Positions 51,731 to 60,393 of a stretch of 64,000 nucleotides of DNA are shown one piece after another (position 1 is the first letter of the stretch; the number at the start of each line of letters is the position of its first letter). Source of the DNA: JABFSM01 sp963762545 (lineage in GTDB: Bacteria; Gemmatimonadota; Gemmatimonadetes; Gemmatimonadales; GWC2-71-9); assembly GCA_963762545.1 (NCBI GenBank), contig CAVXLC010000005.1, positions 124,001 to 188,000 on the forward strand, written 5' to 3'. The translations under genes and the position numbers were made by a program. Below the pieces are notes generated by a model. That model did no database searches. It saw only the letters and a list, made by a program, of their open reading frames with translations, and was not told the origin of the DNA.

Positions 51731-51801
51731 GTCAGCCCTGTGCTTCCGGTAACCCGCCCGGTCGTCTGAAAACATGGAAAGCGGATCACCGGAGGCGACA
51801 C

Positions 51802-52164
51802 ATGAGGTACCTCGTGCGCAGAACCCGCATTGCATTGGCCGGCGGACTGATGGCGCTGGCGCTGGCCCGCTGCAGCCATAACCAGGCCGAGACCGGACTC
51901 ATTCCCGATGAGCAGACTGTCCTCAATGTAGACAACCAGTCCTTCAACGACATGAGGATCTACGTCATCCAGGGGGGTCAGCGGATCCGGGTCGGGACCG
52001 CCAACGGCAAGAGCATGTCCTCATTCAAGCTGCCGAAGAGCGTCATTTCGGGCTACACCACGGTCCGGGTCGAGGCGGTACCGATCGGCGCCAATGGACA
52101 CTCGGTGAGCGAGGAGATCTCGATTACCCCGGGTGACACGCTGGAGCTCAGGATCACGCCGTAG
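51802..52164 (+). CDS. Small putative lipoprotein
   Basis: A 120-residue protein with a basic start, a hydrophobic stretch and a possible lipobox (MALALARCS, Cys near 24). The mature part has strands NVDNQSFNDMRIYVIQGGQRIRVGTANGKS and closes with ITPGDTLELRITP, resembling small beta-sandwich envelope proteins. CGGAGG lies 8 bases before the ATG. It overlaps the convergent dehydratase gene by 11 bases. Family not recognised. Confidence 0.7.
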   Translation: MRYLVRRTRIALAGGLMALALARCSHNQAETGLIPDEQTVLNVDNQSFNDMRIYVIQGGQRIRVGTANGKSMSSFKLPKSVISGYTTVRVEAVPIGANGHSVSEEISITPGDTLELRITP

Positions 52165-53095
52165 GCCCCACGTTTCCTCCGCAGAGGATGACGGCGACCG
52201 TCCTGTCGCGCCAGGCGTTGGCCTGGCGCAGAAAGGCGGCCAGGGCCACGCCGGCAGCGCCTTCGACCGCCAGGTGGTGGGTTTCCTGTACGGAGCGCAT
52301 TGCCTGGCGGATGTCGTCTTCGGTCACGGTGACGTAGGCGTCGCCCAGGGCTCGGCACCAGTCGAACGTGATGGCCCCCGCCTCCACGCCGCCCGCGGTT
52401 CCGTCGGACAGGGTGGGGGCGGACGGCAGCTCGAGGATGTGCCCCGCCTTGAGTGATTCGATCATGACGGCCGAGTTTTCCGGCGAGCAGCCGACTACGA
52501 CCGTTTCGGGTCGCAGCGACTTGAGATAGGCGGCCACGCCCGCCAGCAGCCCGCCGCCGCCCAGCGCAATGAACACGGCATCCACCGCCGGGAGCTGCCG
52601 GGCCAGCTCGACCCCGACGGTGCCCTGCCCCGCCACGACGTCGGGGTCGTTGTAGGGGGAGATGTAGGGGACACCCTCGGCGGCCGCGAGGCCGCGGGCG
52701 AACGTCTCGGAGACCGCGGAGTCGTCGCCCTGGAGCAGCACTTCCCCGCCACGGGCCCTGATCGCCGCCACTTTTCCCGGATTCGCGTCACGGGGCACCA
52801 CGATACGGGCCCGGGTCTCGAGCGCGGCCGCCGCGTAGGCCACCGCGGCGCCGTGGTTCCCCGTCGATGCGGCGATCACGCCGCGGGCCCGCGCCGCCGG
52901 GTCCAGGCAGAGCAGCTTGCTGAACGCGCCGCGGGCCTTGAACGATCCGGTATGCTGGAGGTTTTCGAGCTTGAGGAAGAGGCGGGCCCCGCCGGCGCCG
53001 AGGGGTGAGGGCACGAGCGGGGTTTCCAGAATCCATGGACGGATCCGACCCTCGGCCCGCAACACCTCGGCCGGGAGGTCGGCCAAGGTGGTCAT
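52154..53095 (-). CDS. Threonine dehydratase/serine racemase-like PLP enzyme (second)
   Basis: A 313-residue fold type II PLP enzyme, again without an ACT domain. The PLP Lys is in QHTGSFKARGAFS near residue 53, with STGNHGAAVAYAA and the phosphate loop ALGGGGLLAGVAA. It is a different branch from the copy at 50714 (about the same length, many substitutions). Activities in this group include threonine and serine dehydration and serine racemisation. It starts 10 bases after the desaturase stop on the same strand. Confidence 0.85.
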   Translation of the reverse strand: MTTLADLPAEVLRAEGRIRPWILETPLVPSPLGAGGARLFLKLENLQHTGSFKARGAFSKLLCLDPAARARGVIAASTGNHGAAVAYAAAALETRARIVVPRDANPGKVAAIRARGGEVLLQGDDSAVSETFARGLAAAEGVPYISPYNDPDVVAGQGTVGVELARQLPAVDAVFIALGGGGLLAGVAAYLKSLRPETVVVGCSPENSAVMIESLKAGHILELPSAPTLSDGTAGGVEAGAITFDWCRALGDAYVTVTEDDIRQAMRSVQETHHLAVEGAAGVALAAFLRQANAWRDRTVAVILCGGNVGPTA

Positions 53096-53105
53096 GGGAA
53101 TGCGA

Positions 53106-54131
53106 TCAGGCGGAGGCCGCGCGGCGGAGCCGGTTCTCCCGACGGAGCCGGCGCAGATGGCCGAAGCCCACCATGCGGCCGCTCTGCTCGTCCCACAGCT
53201 TGAGCCGGAGGGTGCGCGCCGCCTCCGCCAAGGTGAGGGTGGTGACGTTCTGGAACGTCGGATTTTCCGCGTGGCAGCGCTCCAGCTGATAATTCGGGAT
53301 GCGCGGGCTCAGGTGGTGCACGTGATGGAATCCGATGTTTCCGGTGAACCACTGCAGCACCCGCGGTAGCCGGAAATAGGAACTGCCTGCCACCGCGGCG
53401 GTGGCATAGTCCCACTCGGTGCCGCCCTTCCAGTAGGCCTCCTCGAACTGATGCTGCACGTAGAACAGCCACACGCCGGCCGAGCCGCTCAGCAGGAAGA
53501 TCGGCAGCCAGATGCGCATCACGTCCTTGAACCCGACGAGGAGCGACAGCGTCGTGATGAGCGCCGCCAGCGCCAGGTTGGTGAGATGAACGTTCAGCTT
53601 TTCCCGCTTGCCCGCGAAGCGCTTGGTGGGCCAGCGGTGCTTGATGAAGAGGAACGCTGGGCCACCCACCAGCAGGGTGAGTGGATTCCGGTAGATGCGG
53701 TACCAGACTCGCTGGCGCCAGCCTGCCGACAGGTACTCCTGGACGGTCATGGTGTTGATGTCGCCGGTGCCGCGCTGTTCCAGGTGACCCGACGTGGCGT
53801 GATGGATGGCGTGCTCGCGGCGCCAATGGGCGTACGGGGTGGTGGTCAGGATGCCGGTGACCCAGCCGACGACGTCGTTCCAGGTGCGGGACGGCAGAAA
53901 CGATCCATGCCCGCAGTCGTGCATGATGATGAAGGTGCGGATAGTGAGTCCGGCCGCGGGCAACGCCAGCAGAAGGGTCAGCCAGTAGCTGACCGACAGG
54001 CTCCAATACATCACGATGACGGTGGTAATCAGCAGGCCCAGTGTGGTGACGAGCTGCCAGAGCGCGCGCTTGACGCTGGGTATCTGGTAGCGGGCGACGA
54101 TCTCTCGCCAAGTGCGTCCGGAATCGGTCAT
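53106..54131 (-). CDS. Membrane fatty-acid desaturase
   Basis: A 341-residue integral-membrane di-iron desaturase. The three histidine boxes are present: HDCGHGS near residue 71, HAIHHATSGH near 107 and HHVHH near 271. The spacing fits omega-6/delta-12-type acyl-lipid desaturases. Spans are visible at about 22-63 (LVTTLGLLITTVIVMYW, YWLTLLLALPAAGL) and 185-220. It would introduce double bases... double bonds into membrane acyl chains. GAGG precedes the ATG. The dehydratase gene follows in the same direction. Confidence 0.92.
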   Translation of the reverse strand: MTDSGRTWREIVARYQIPSVKRALWQLVTTLGLLITTVIVMYWSLSVSYWLTLLLALPAAGLTIRTFIIMHDCGHGSFLPSRTWNDVVGWVTGILTTTPYAHWRREHAIHHATSGHLEQRGTGDINTMTVQEYLSAGWRQRVWYRIYRNPLTLLVGGPAFLFIKHRWPTKRFAGKREKLNVHLTNLALAALITTLSLLVGFKDVMRIWLPIFLLSGSAGVWLFYVQHQFEEAYWKGGTEWDYATAAVAGSSYFRLPRVLQWFTGNIGFHHVHHLSPRIPNYQLERCHAENPTFQNVTTLTLAEAARTLRLKLWDEQSGRMVGFGHLRRLRRENRLRRAASA

Positions 54132-54246
54132 TCAGAACCTCGGGAAAACGGGAGCTAACTGCTGAAATTTAGCGGTCTTGCACCTTCGTGTCGACCTGGG
54201 AATCATAACCCCAGTCTGGGTCGGCAGTTGGAGCCCGGGCTCTCGA

Positions 54247-54777
54247 TCAATGCCCGGGAAATTCGAGCAGGCTGTATACCCCCTTGCCCAGCCGCTCGAG
54301 CCTGGACCGGCCACCGAGATCCGGCAGATCGATCACGAAACAGCACTCGACCACCTCGCCGCCCACCATCTCCACCAGCCGCACCGCGGCTTCCGCGGTG
54401 CCTCCGGTGGCGATGAGGTCGTCCACCACGAGCACGCGCTCCCCCGCCGTGATGGCGTCGAAGTGCATCTCGACCCGATCGGTGCCGTATTCCAGTTCGT
54501 AGTCGTGTCCCACCGTGCGGGCCGGCAGCTTGCCCTTCTTCCGGATGGGAACGAAGCCGGCGCCGAGCTCGACCGCGAGCGCGCCGCCCAGGATGAATCC
54601 GCGGGCCTCAACGCCGGCCACCTTGGCGATCCGCGCGGTCCGGTAGCGGTCCGCGAAGGCGGCGACCGTATCTCGGAACCCCTGCGCGTTACCAAAGAGG
54701 GTGGTGACGTCGCGGAAGAGGATGCCCGGCCGGGGATAGTCGGGGACCGAGCGGATCAGGTCGCGCAGCCGGTTCAC
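54247..54777 (-). CDS. apt: Adenine phosphoribosyltransferase
   Basis: A 176-residue purine-salvage enzyme making AMP from adenine and PRPP. The PRPP-binding motif VLVVDDLIATGGTA is near residues 120-133, and the family start (LRDLIRSVPDYPRPGILFRDVTTL) and AGVEARGFILGGALA are present. The start is a GTG overlapping the mtnP stop (GTGA). The coupling is meaningful: MtnP releases adenine from methylthioadenosine and Apt consumes it. Confidence 0.96.
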   Translation of the reverse strand: MNRLRDLIRSVPDYPRPGILFRDVTTLFGNAQGFRDTVAAFADRYRTARIAKVAGVEARGFILGGALAVELGAGFVPIRKKGKLPARTVGHDYELEYGTDRVEMHFDAITAGERVLVVDDLIATGGTAEAAVRLVEMVGGEVVECCFVIDLPDLGGRSRLERLGKGVYSLLEFPGH

Positions 54778-55631
54778 AGGATGCGTCCCGCCACCGCGCG
54801 GAGCTGGGCGACGACCGCCGGATCGCGGGCCTCCGCGGCGGTCATGACCGCGCCGTCGAGCGCACGGTCGCAGCCCGCCGGGCACGGGACCGGACGCTCC
54901 CCGAGCCGGGGCGCCGTGCGGCGCACCACTTCCCGCGCCGCGACCACGTTCTTCGTCATGACGGCGACGACCTGTTCCACGGTCACGTGCTCGTGCGCCG
55001 GATGCCAGCTGTCCCAGTCGGTGACCATGGTGATGCCGGCGTAGCAGAGCTCGGCCTCGCGGGCCAGCTTGGCCTCCGGCATGCTGGTCATCCCGATGAC
55101 CGATGCGCCCCATTGTTTATAGAGCTGCGACTCGGCGCGGGTCGAGAACTGCGGGCCCTCGATCACCAGGCAGGCGCCGCCCCGCACGCAGGTCGCACCC
55201 GCCTCGCGCACCGCCGTTTCGGCGAGGTCGCCCAGACGGGAACAGACCGGTTGCGCCATGGCGACATGGGCCACCAGGCCCGGACCGAAGAAGCTGTTCT
55301 GCCGCCCGAACGTGGTATCGATGTACTGCTCCACCACGACGAAGGTGCCCGGCGTGAGGTCTTCCCGGAGGGAGCCGACCGCCGAGAAGGCGAGCAGGTC
55401 GGTGACGCCGGCTCGCTTCAGCGCGTCGATGTTGGCGCGGTAGTTCACCTGGCCAGGGGGAACCCGGTGACCGCGCCCGTGCCTCGGCAGGAAGGCCAGG
55501 CGCATGCCGTCCAGCTCGCCGATGAGCACGTCATCGGAGGGCTTGCCGAAGGGGCCCATGAACTTTTCCCAGCGAGGGCGGGTCAGCCACTCGATGTCGT
55601 AGATGCCGCTGCCGCCGATGATACCGAGCAT
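54774..55631 (-). CDS. mtnP: S-methyl-5'-thioadenosine phosphorylase
   Basis: A 285-residue purine-nucleoside phosphorylase-family enzyme splitting methylthioadenosine into adenine and methylthioribose 1-phosphate, in methionine and purine salvage. It shows the MTAP start MLGIIGGSGIYDI, the phosphate-binding FLPRHGRGHRVPPGQVNYRANI, EGPQFSTRAES and MTSMPEAKLAREAELCYA. The Asp in TDWDSWHPAHEHV marks a 6-aminopurine site. Translationally coupled to apt. Confidence 0.94.
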   Translation of the reverse strand: MLGIIGGSGIYDIEWLTRPRWEKFMGPFGKPSDDVLIGELDGMRLAFLPRHGRGHRVPPGQVNYRANIDALKRAGVTDLLAFSAVGSLREDLTPGTFVVVEQYIDTTFGRQNSFFGPGLVAHVAMAQPVCSRLGDLAETAVREAGATCVRGGACLVIEGPQFSTRAESQLYKQWGASVIGMTSMPEAKLAREAELCYAGITMVTDWDSWHPAHEHVTVEQVVAVMTKNVVAAREVVRRTAPRLGERPVPCPAGCDRALDGAVMTAAEARDPAVVAQLRAVAGRIL

Positions 55632-55676
55632 GATTCGAAGCTATCGCGCCACGGTCGGCGCCGCCATCTTTCACGC

Positions 55677-56285
55677 ATGGTGATCCCGCAGCCGGGCCCC
55701 ATGGTTCCCCGACGCGGCGGCCCGATCCGGGCCGCGTTGGGCCGCGCGATGCTGCGGTTCTTCGGATGGCGAATCGGCGGCGGCCCGCCCGACGTGCCCA
55801 AGTGCGTCGTCATCGCCGCGCCGCACTCGTCCAATCGGGATTTCTTCATCGGTATCGCGGTGGTCTTCGCGTTGCGGATCGACGCGCACTTCATCGGCAA
55901 GGCAGAGCTGTTCCGCGGGCCGCTCGGCCCGATCATGCGATGGCTGGGAGGACTGGCGGTGGACCGCGGGCACCCGGAAGGTGTGGTGGAGCAAACCGTC
56001 GCGATGTTCCGGGTGCGCGACCGACTGCTGCTGGCGGTGGCGCCCGAGGGGACCCGGAAGCCGGTGTCTCGGTGGAAGAGCGGCTTCTATCGCATCGCGC
56101 TCGGCGCGGGAGTGCCCATCGTTCCGGGGTACTTCGACAACGGCCGCCGCGTGGTCGGGTTCGGCGATCCGTTCTATCCGACCGGCAACGCGGAGGCGGA
56201 CATCGCGGCGCTCCAGGCCTTCTACGCGCCGATTCCGAGACGCGACGGCGCGCGCGCACTGCCTCAGGCCGGCGGCACGACGTGA
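55677..56285 (+). CDS. 1-acyl-glycerol-phosphate acyltransferase-like protein
   Basis: A 202-residue PlsC-superfamily acyltransferase. The catalytic motif is APHSSNRDFF near residue 48 (HxxxxD form), and the acceptor-binding motif is VAPEGTRKPVSRWKSGF near 122. HFIGKAELFRGPLGPIMRWLGGLAVDR is the usual middle block. It probably acylates lysophospholipid or a related lipid. The ATG at 55677 follows CATCTT by 6 bases, a possible leaderless start. It overlaps the convergent small zinc-ribbon gene by 22 bases. Confidence 0.88.
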   Translation: MVIPQPGPMVPRRGGPIRAALGRAMLRFFGWRIGGGPPDVPKCVVIAAPHSSNRDFFIGIAVVFALRIDAHFIGKAELFRGPLGPIMRWLGGLAVDRGHPEGVVEQTVAMFRVRDRLLLAVAPEGTRKPVSRWKSGFYRIALGAGVPIVPGYFDNGRRVVGFGDPFYPTGNAEADIAALQAFYAPIPRRDGARALPQAGGTT

Positions 56286-56521
56286 CCTTCCCGGGAGAGG
56301 CGCTCGCGGGCCCAGGCATTCACCGCTGGAGTGCCGCCCCGTTCGTCAGGATGATGGACCCGCCACCGCGCGATATGCACCTCGTGCTCGGCATGGCTCT
56401 GGCGGCCGGTGGCGAGCAGCGCCGCCTCGCCGATGCCGGGGGCGCGGTCCAATGGAACGGCATAGTCGCAGGTCGCGCCGGCCGCGGAGAGCGGCGCGCC
56501 ACAGGTCGCACAGGTCGGCAT
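56264..56521 (-). CDS. Small zinc-ribbon-type hypothetical protein
   Basis: An 85-residue protein starting CATCGAPLSAAGATC, a single CxxC plus one more Cys that could bind zinc. The remainder (HAEHEVHIARWRVHHPDERGG) is His-rich. No family recognised. The frame lies between the Hsp20 terminator and the acyltransferase stop, and TTTAGT 8 bases before the ATG could serve as a -10 box. It is shorter and less certain than its neighbours. Confidence 0.55.
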   Translation of the reverse strand: MPTCATCGAPLSAAGATCDYAVPLDRAPGIGEAALLATGRQSHAEHEVHIARWRVHHPDERGGTPAVNAWARERLSREGHVVPPA

Positions 56522-56524
56522 TCC

Positions 56525-56569
56525 GGAAAACTAAAGGGTGAGCATCGGGCCGTCACGCGATGCTCACCC
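56525..56569 (-). terminator. Intrinsic terminator of hsp20
   Basis: GGGTGAGCATCG (56536-56547) pairs perfectly over 12 bp with CGATGCTCACCC (56558-56569), loop 10 bases. Read on the minus strand the stem is followed by TTTAGTTTT, so this is a classic rho-independent terminator about 24 bases after the hsp20 stop. Confidence 0.85.
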
Positions 56570-56592
56570 CCGGTGCTCCGACCCCGCGCCGC

Positions 56593-56982
56593 TCAGGCCA
56601 CGCGAATCGGGATCTCCCGCGACTTGGCCGCGGCCGACTTGGGCAACGTGAGCGTCAGCACGCCGTGCTCGACGGTCGCCTGGATGCGGTCGGGGTCGAC
56701 GGTGACCGGCAGCGTGAAGGTACGCTCGAACGCCCCATAGGTCCTCTCGTACCGGTGCCACCGCTCGTCCTTCTGCTCGGCCACGGCCTTCTTTTCGCCG
56801 TGGACCGTGAGGATCCGGTTTTCCAGATTGATCTTCACGTCTTCCGGGCGAACCCCGGGCAACTCCAGCACGATCTTCAGCTCATCCTTGTCCTCGAGCA
56901 CGTCACAGGACGGAGTCCATGCGGCGGTCTGAGTGCCCCCATTCCAGGCGGGCTCCGCGAAACGGCGGGTCATCAGCAACAT
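56593..56982 (-). CDS. Hsp20/alpha-crystallin small heat-shock protein
   Basis: A 129-residue small heat-shock protein that binds unfolding clients. The alpha-crystallin domain covers about 22-120: DELKIVLELPGVRPEDVKI, ILTVHGEKK, then ERTYGAFERTFTLPVTVD and GVLTLTLPK. The C-terminal IPIRV is the I-x-I/V oligomerisation motif. TGGAGGAG precedes the ATG at about 7 bases. It has its own terminator, so it is monocistronic. Confidence 0.95.
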   Translation of the reverse strand: MLLMTRRFAEPAWNGGTQTAAWTPSCDVLEDKDELKIVLELPGVRPEDVKINLENRILTVHGEKKAVAEQKDERWHRYERTYGAFERTFTLPVTVDPDRIQATVEHGVLTLTLPKSAAAKSREIPIRVA

Positions 56983-57216
56983 CGTTCACTCCTCCAAATA
57001 GACAGTGGTTGGCATGTCGGGGCCGGTCCCTGATCCGGACCCTCGGCGTCGGGGGATTGCAGCCGATGTGCCGGGCCGAGGCGGGTTATTTCGGCCAAAT
57101 TGGCAAGGGTCGCGGGCCGGCGTGACCGCGTAACTGTCTAATTGGCAATAGGATGCGGAAGGGGACGAGATCGGTGACCTCGCCCCCCGTCGAGCGAACC
57201 GCGGGCGAACCGACCG

Positions 57217-57714
57217 TTATGCGCCCAGAGGCTCGCGCTCAAACTGCTGCCGGAGTCCGGGGTGGCGCCGGAGCAGCAGGTAACTCATGGCCAGAAGGGA
57301 AAGGGTGTTCGCGGCCAGCACCGACCACCAGGGGAACAGATAGCTGGTGCCGGTGAAGAGCGCATAGGTCACCATGAAGAAGAACAGCTCGAACACCACC
57401 GCCACGATCATCAACGCGAACCGGGCGATCGACGAGGACATGGCGAGATGAATCATGTGCGTCACCGCGACGCCGAATAACGCGAACGCACCGAAGTGCA
57501 GCAGGGTATACGCCACCACCGGGCCGGCGGCCGGAGGGCTCACGACAGGATCGGTGATGCCGTAGAGAATGACCTGGCCCAAAACGCTGGGCGTGGACAG
57601 CGGACGGCCCTGCAGCAGATCGGTGACGAGAAACCACCCCGCAACCACGATTGCGCCGAGGGCGCCGGTCAGGATCCCCTCGCGCAGGAGGTCATGCTGG
57701 TCCGAATTGCCCAT
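57217..57714 (-). CDS. Four-span membrane hypothetical protein
   Basis: A 165-residue integral membrane protein with four predicted helices: about 14-34 (GILTGALGAIVVAGWFLVTD), 65-85 (VVAYTLLHFGAFALFGVAV), 98-120 (ALMIVAVVFELFFFMVTYAL) and 127-147 (WSVLAANTLSLLAMSYLLL). I do not recognise a named family, though similar proteins occur widely as unannotated membrane proteins. It is separated from hsp20 by 234 bases holding only repeats of unclear role. Confidence 0.72.
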   Translation of the reverse strand: MGNSDQHDLLREGILTGALGAIVVAGWFLVTDLLQGRPLSTPSVLGQVILYGITDPVVSPPAAGPVVAYTLLHFGAFALFGVAVTHMIHLAMSSSIARFALMIVAVVFELFFFMVTYALFTGTSYLFPWWSVLAANTLSLLAMSYLLLRRHPGLRQQFEREPLGA

Positions 57715-57790
57715 TGATCCTCCTCGAACCGGGCATCCGAACGATGCGCCCGGCCGGCCAATCCGGCAAGGGCCGGGGCGGCGGAATCGA

Positions 57791-58789
57791 TCACGCCGCG
57801 GTGGCGCGCCAGGCGCGGGCGTGGGTCTGGAGCAGGCCGGTGGCGCCGAGCGCCGCGAGGGAGGCCACCGCCAGGTCGTTGGCGGCCGCAGCTTCCGAAA
57901 GGCGGCGGTCCGCCTTCAGCGCCAGCGCGGCGATGGACGCCGATTCCGCGGCGATCTGCGCGAACCCGGATTCTGCCGCCCGGGCCCGGGTCAGCTCGGC
58001 GTGCCGGTGAGCTTCCTCCGGCTGTCCGCGGCGCAGCGCCAGCAAGGCCAGGAGTCGCTCCGATTCCAGCACGTGCGGCTCACTTCCTTCCAGCCAGCCC
58101 AGATGCCGGGCCCGCTCGATATCGGAAGCCGCCTGATCGAACGCCCCGGATGCGATGAACAGCTCGGCGCGGCCGAGCAGGGTGAGCGCGAGGAGGCCCG
58201 CGGCGCCCAGGCGCTCCGCCGCTTGCACCGCGCGATTGCATTCGCCGAGCGCATCCGCGGTCCACCCCGACTCCCGCTGCGTCAGGGCGAGGTTATGCCA
58301 GGTCTCGACGATGCCCTGCTCGTCGGCCAGCCGGTGGAAGGCATCGAGCGCCTTGCGGTACAGCGCCATGGCGAGCTCGACCTCCCCGCGCAGGTGGGCG
58401 ATCACCGCAAGGTTGTTGGCGCTGCGCGCGGTGAATCGGGCGTGCCCGCCGGATTCGGCCATTTGGACCACGCTGCGAAACTGGACTTCCGCCTCGGCGA
58501 TGTGGCCCCGCTCGAAGGCGGTCGCGCCCAGCAGATTGGCGCAATCGATCACCCCGGTGTCGTCGCCCCGGGCGCGGAATTCCAGTTGCGCGGCGGCGGC
58601 GAGGGAGCCCGCCAGCTCGAACTCGCCGATGCGCGAGGCCGCGTGGGCGGCCATGAGCTGCGCCTGGGGAGTGACCTCGCCCGGGCCCTCGCACCATTCC
58701 AGGAACAGGGAAAGCGCCTCGCGGAACCGGTAGGCATCGACCAGGTCGCGAAGGGGCTCTTCGATGTTGTTTGAAGGGTGCTCGAGCAT
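57791..58789 (-). CDS. TPR-repeat protein
   Basis: A 332-residue all-helical protein made of about eight tetratricopeptide-like repeats. Clear units include ARFTARSANNLAVIAHLRGEVELAMALYRKAL and IVETWHNLALTQRESGWTADALGECNRAV. No signal peptide, DNA-binding or enzymatic domain is seen, so it is a cytoplasmic interaction module. The last residues are Ala-rich. Similar modules occur in transcription activators, but no helix-turn-helix is attached here. Confidence 0.82.
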   Translation of the reverse strand: MLEHPSNNIEEPLRDLVDAYRFREALSLFLEWCEGPGEVTPQAQLMAAHAASRIGEFELAGSLAAAAQLEFRARGDDTGVIDCANLLGATAFERGHIAEAEVQFRSVVQMAESGGHARFTARSANNLAVIAHLRGEVELAMALYRKALDAFHRLADEQGIVETWHNLALTQRESGWTADALGECNRAVQAAERLGAAGLLALTLLGRAELFIASGAFDQAASDIERARHLGWLEGSEPHVLESERLLALLALRRGQPEEAHRHAELTRARAAESGFAQIAAESASIAALALKADRRLSEAAAANDLAVASLAALGATGLLQTHARAWRATAA

Positions 58790-58950
58790 GACGAAACGAG
58801 AAGCAATCGGTATGCCTAACCGGCTGCGGACAGAGGAATTAGGACACCCCGAAAGGGCCGGCGTCGTAACTCACGAATTTCAGAGGGAGTGTTCGGTTTG
58901 CAGACCATTGCACCATCGACTCATCCTGGCATTCTTGTGACGCATTCACT

Positions 58951-60378
58951 CTACGCTTCGTCGCCCTGGCGCACCGGAAGGCCGGCCAGGGACCACTCGC
59001 CGAACCCACCCGTAACGTTCGAGACCGGCGTGAATCCCCGGGCCAGGAGCAGCGCCGCGGCGATGGCCGAGCGCCCGCCGCCCTGACAATGCACCGCCAC
59101 GGCGCGGTTTCGCGGCAGCTCGCCGAGCCGGTCCGGCAGCTCCGCGAGCGGAATATTGGTCGCGCCGGGCAGATGGCCCACCTCCCACTCCGAGCGGCCG
59201 CGCACGTCGAGCACCATCAGGCCGGGGCGCCCCGCGGCGAGATCGGAGATGGTCATCTGCTCGGTCCGTTCGAGCGGGCGGCTCCGGCCCGGCCCGCTCG
59301 CGAGGGCCGCGAGGTCGAAATACCCTCGGATGGAGTCGAGCCCGATCATCCCGAGGCTCCGCACCACCTGTTTCAGATCTCCGGCACCCGGGGCCGCGAG
59401 CAGATAGAGGTCCTTGTCGTAGGGAAGCAGCGCGCCGGCCCAGGTCGGGAAGCTCTGGTTGTAGGGAACACTGAGGGTGCCGGCAATGTGTCCGGCGGCG
59501 AAGTCGGACGCCGCTCGGGTATCCACGACGACGGCGTCCGAGCCGAGCACCGAGGCCAGACGCTCCTCCGGGACGAGCGGGGGGAGCCCGAGGTGACCCA
59601 GCGGGCGAGGACCGATCCGGTTGATCCGCTTCATTTCGCGGAAATACCTGGGTGGCTCCGGCTGTCCTTCCAGCACCTGGCGGACGAATTCCGCTTCGTC
59701 GGTGATGCCGAGAGCCCAATTGAACCGTCGCTCGTATCCCACGGTGGACTGCGGCATGGCCGAGAGCCCTTTGCCGCAGGCGCTGCCGGCGCCGTGCCCG
59801 GGCCATACCTGCAGGTAGTCCGGCAGGCTCTTGAACCAGCCCAGGCTCTTGAAGAGCTGGCGGGCCCCGGCATCCGCCGTGCCGGCCATCTTCGCGGCCT
59901 TCTCGAGCAGGTCGGGGCGGCCCACGTCGCCCGCAAACACGAAGTCCCCGGTGACGATGCCCATCGGCTCATGAGCCGCGGCGCCATCGGTGACCAGGAA
60001 GCTCAGGTGCTCGGGGGTGTGGCCCGGGGTATGGATCGCCACCAGCTCGACCTGGCCTGCCCGGATCGACGCGCCGTTCTCGAGCAGCCGCACGTTCTTC
60101 TCGTGGCGGAATTCATACTGCCATTCGGGTGGACCGCAGGCGGAGAGGTGGAGCACGGCCCCGGTGCGTCCGGCGAGCTCCCGGGCTCCCGAGACGAAAT
60201 CGGCATGAATGTGGGTTTCGGTCACCGCCGCGATGGTGAGATCGTGGGCCCGGGCCGCGTCCAGGTACTGATCGATCAGGCGGTTGGGGTCGATCACCAC
60301 GGCCGCGCCGGAGGCGGGGCAACCGATGACGTAGCTGGCCTGGGCCAGCGGCTCGTCGTAGAGGCGGAGAAAGATCAT
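58951..60378 (-). CDS. MBL-fold hydrolase with two rhodanese domains (persulfide dioxygenase-like)
   Basis: A 475-residue three-part protein. Residues 1-245 are a metallo-beta-lactamase fold of the ETHE1/persulfide-dioxygenase type (THIHADFVSGARELA, HTPGHTPEHLSF, GDFVFAGDVGRPDL, WPGHGAGSACG). Residues 255-355 are a rhodanese fold without the active Cys (LYLLAAPGAGD). Residues 370-470 are a rhodanese with active Cys in VHCQGGGRS. It probably oxidises glutathione-type persulfide and transfers sulfane sulfur. It follows the TauE exporter by 15 bases in a presumed sulfur operon. Confidence 0.87.
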   Translation of the reverse strand: MIFLRLYDEPLAQASYVIGCPASGAAVVIDPNRLIDQYLDAARAHDLTIAAVTETHIHADFVSGARELAGRTGAVLHLSACGPPEWQYEFRHEKNVRLLENGASIRAGQVELVAIHTPGHTPEHLSFLVTDGAAAHEPMGIVTGDFVFAGDVGRPDLLEKAAKMAGTADAGARQLFKSLGWFKSLPDYLQVWPGHGAGSACGKGLSAMPQSTVGYERRFNWALGITDEAEFVRQVLEGQPEPPRYFREMKRINRIGPRPLGHLGLPPLVPEERLASVLGSDAVVVDTRAASDFAAGHIAGTLSVPYNQSFPTWAGALLPYDKDLYLLAAPGAGDLKQVVRSLGMIGLDSIRGYFDLAALASGPGRSRPLERTEQMTISDLAAGRPGLMVLDVRGRSEWEVGHLPGATNIPLAELPDRLGELPRNRAVAVHCQGGGRSAIAAALLLARGFTPVSNVTGGFGEWSLAGLPVRQGDEA

Positions 60379-60393
60379 CGGAATTCGAAGGGG

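Noticed and set aside
57094..57148. GCCAAATTGGC palindrome and a second AATTGGCAA copy 42 bases later
   Set aside because: Seen between the Hsp20 and membrane-protein genes, but the elements are short and fit no promoter spacing; kept only as a note.
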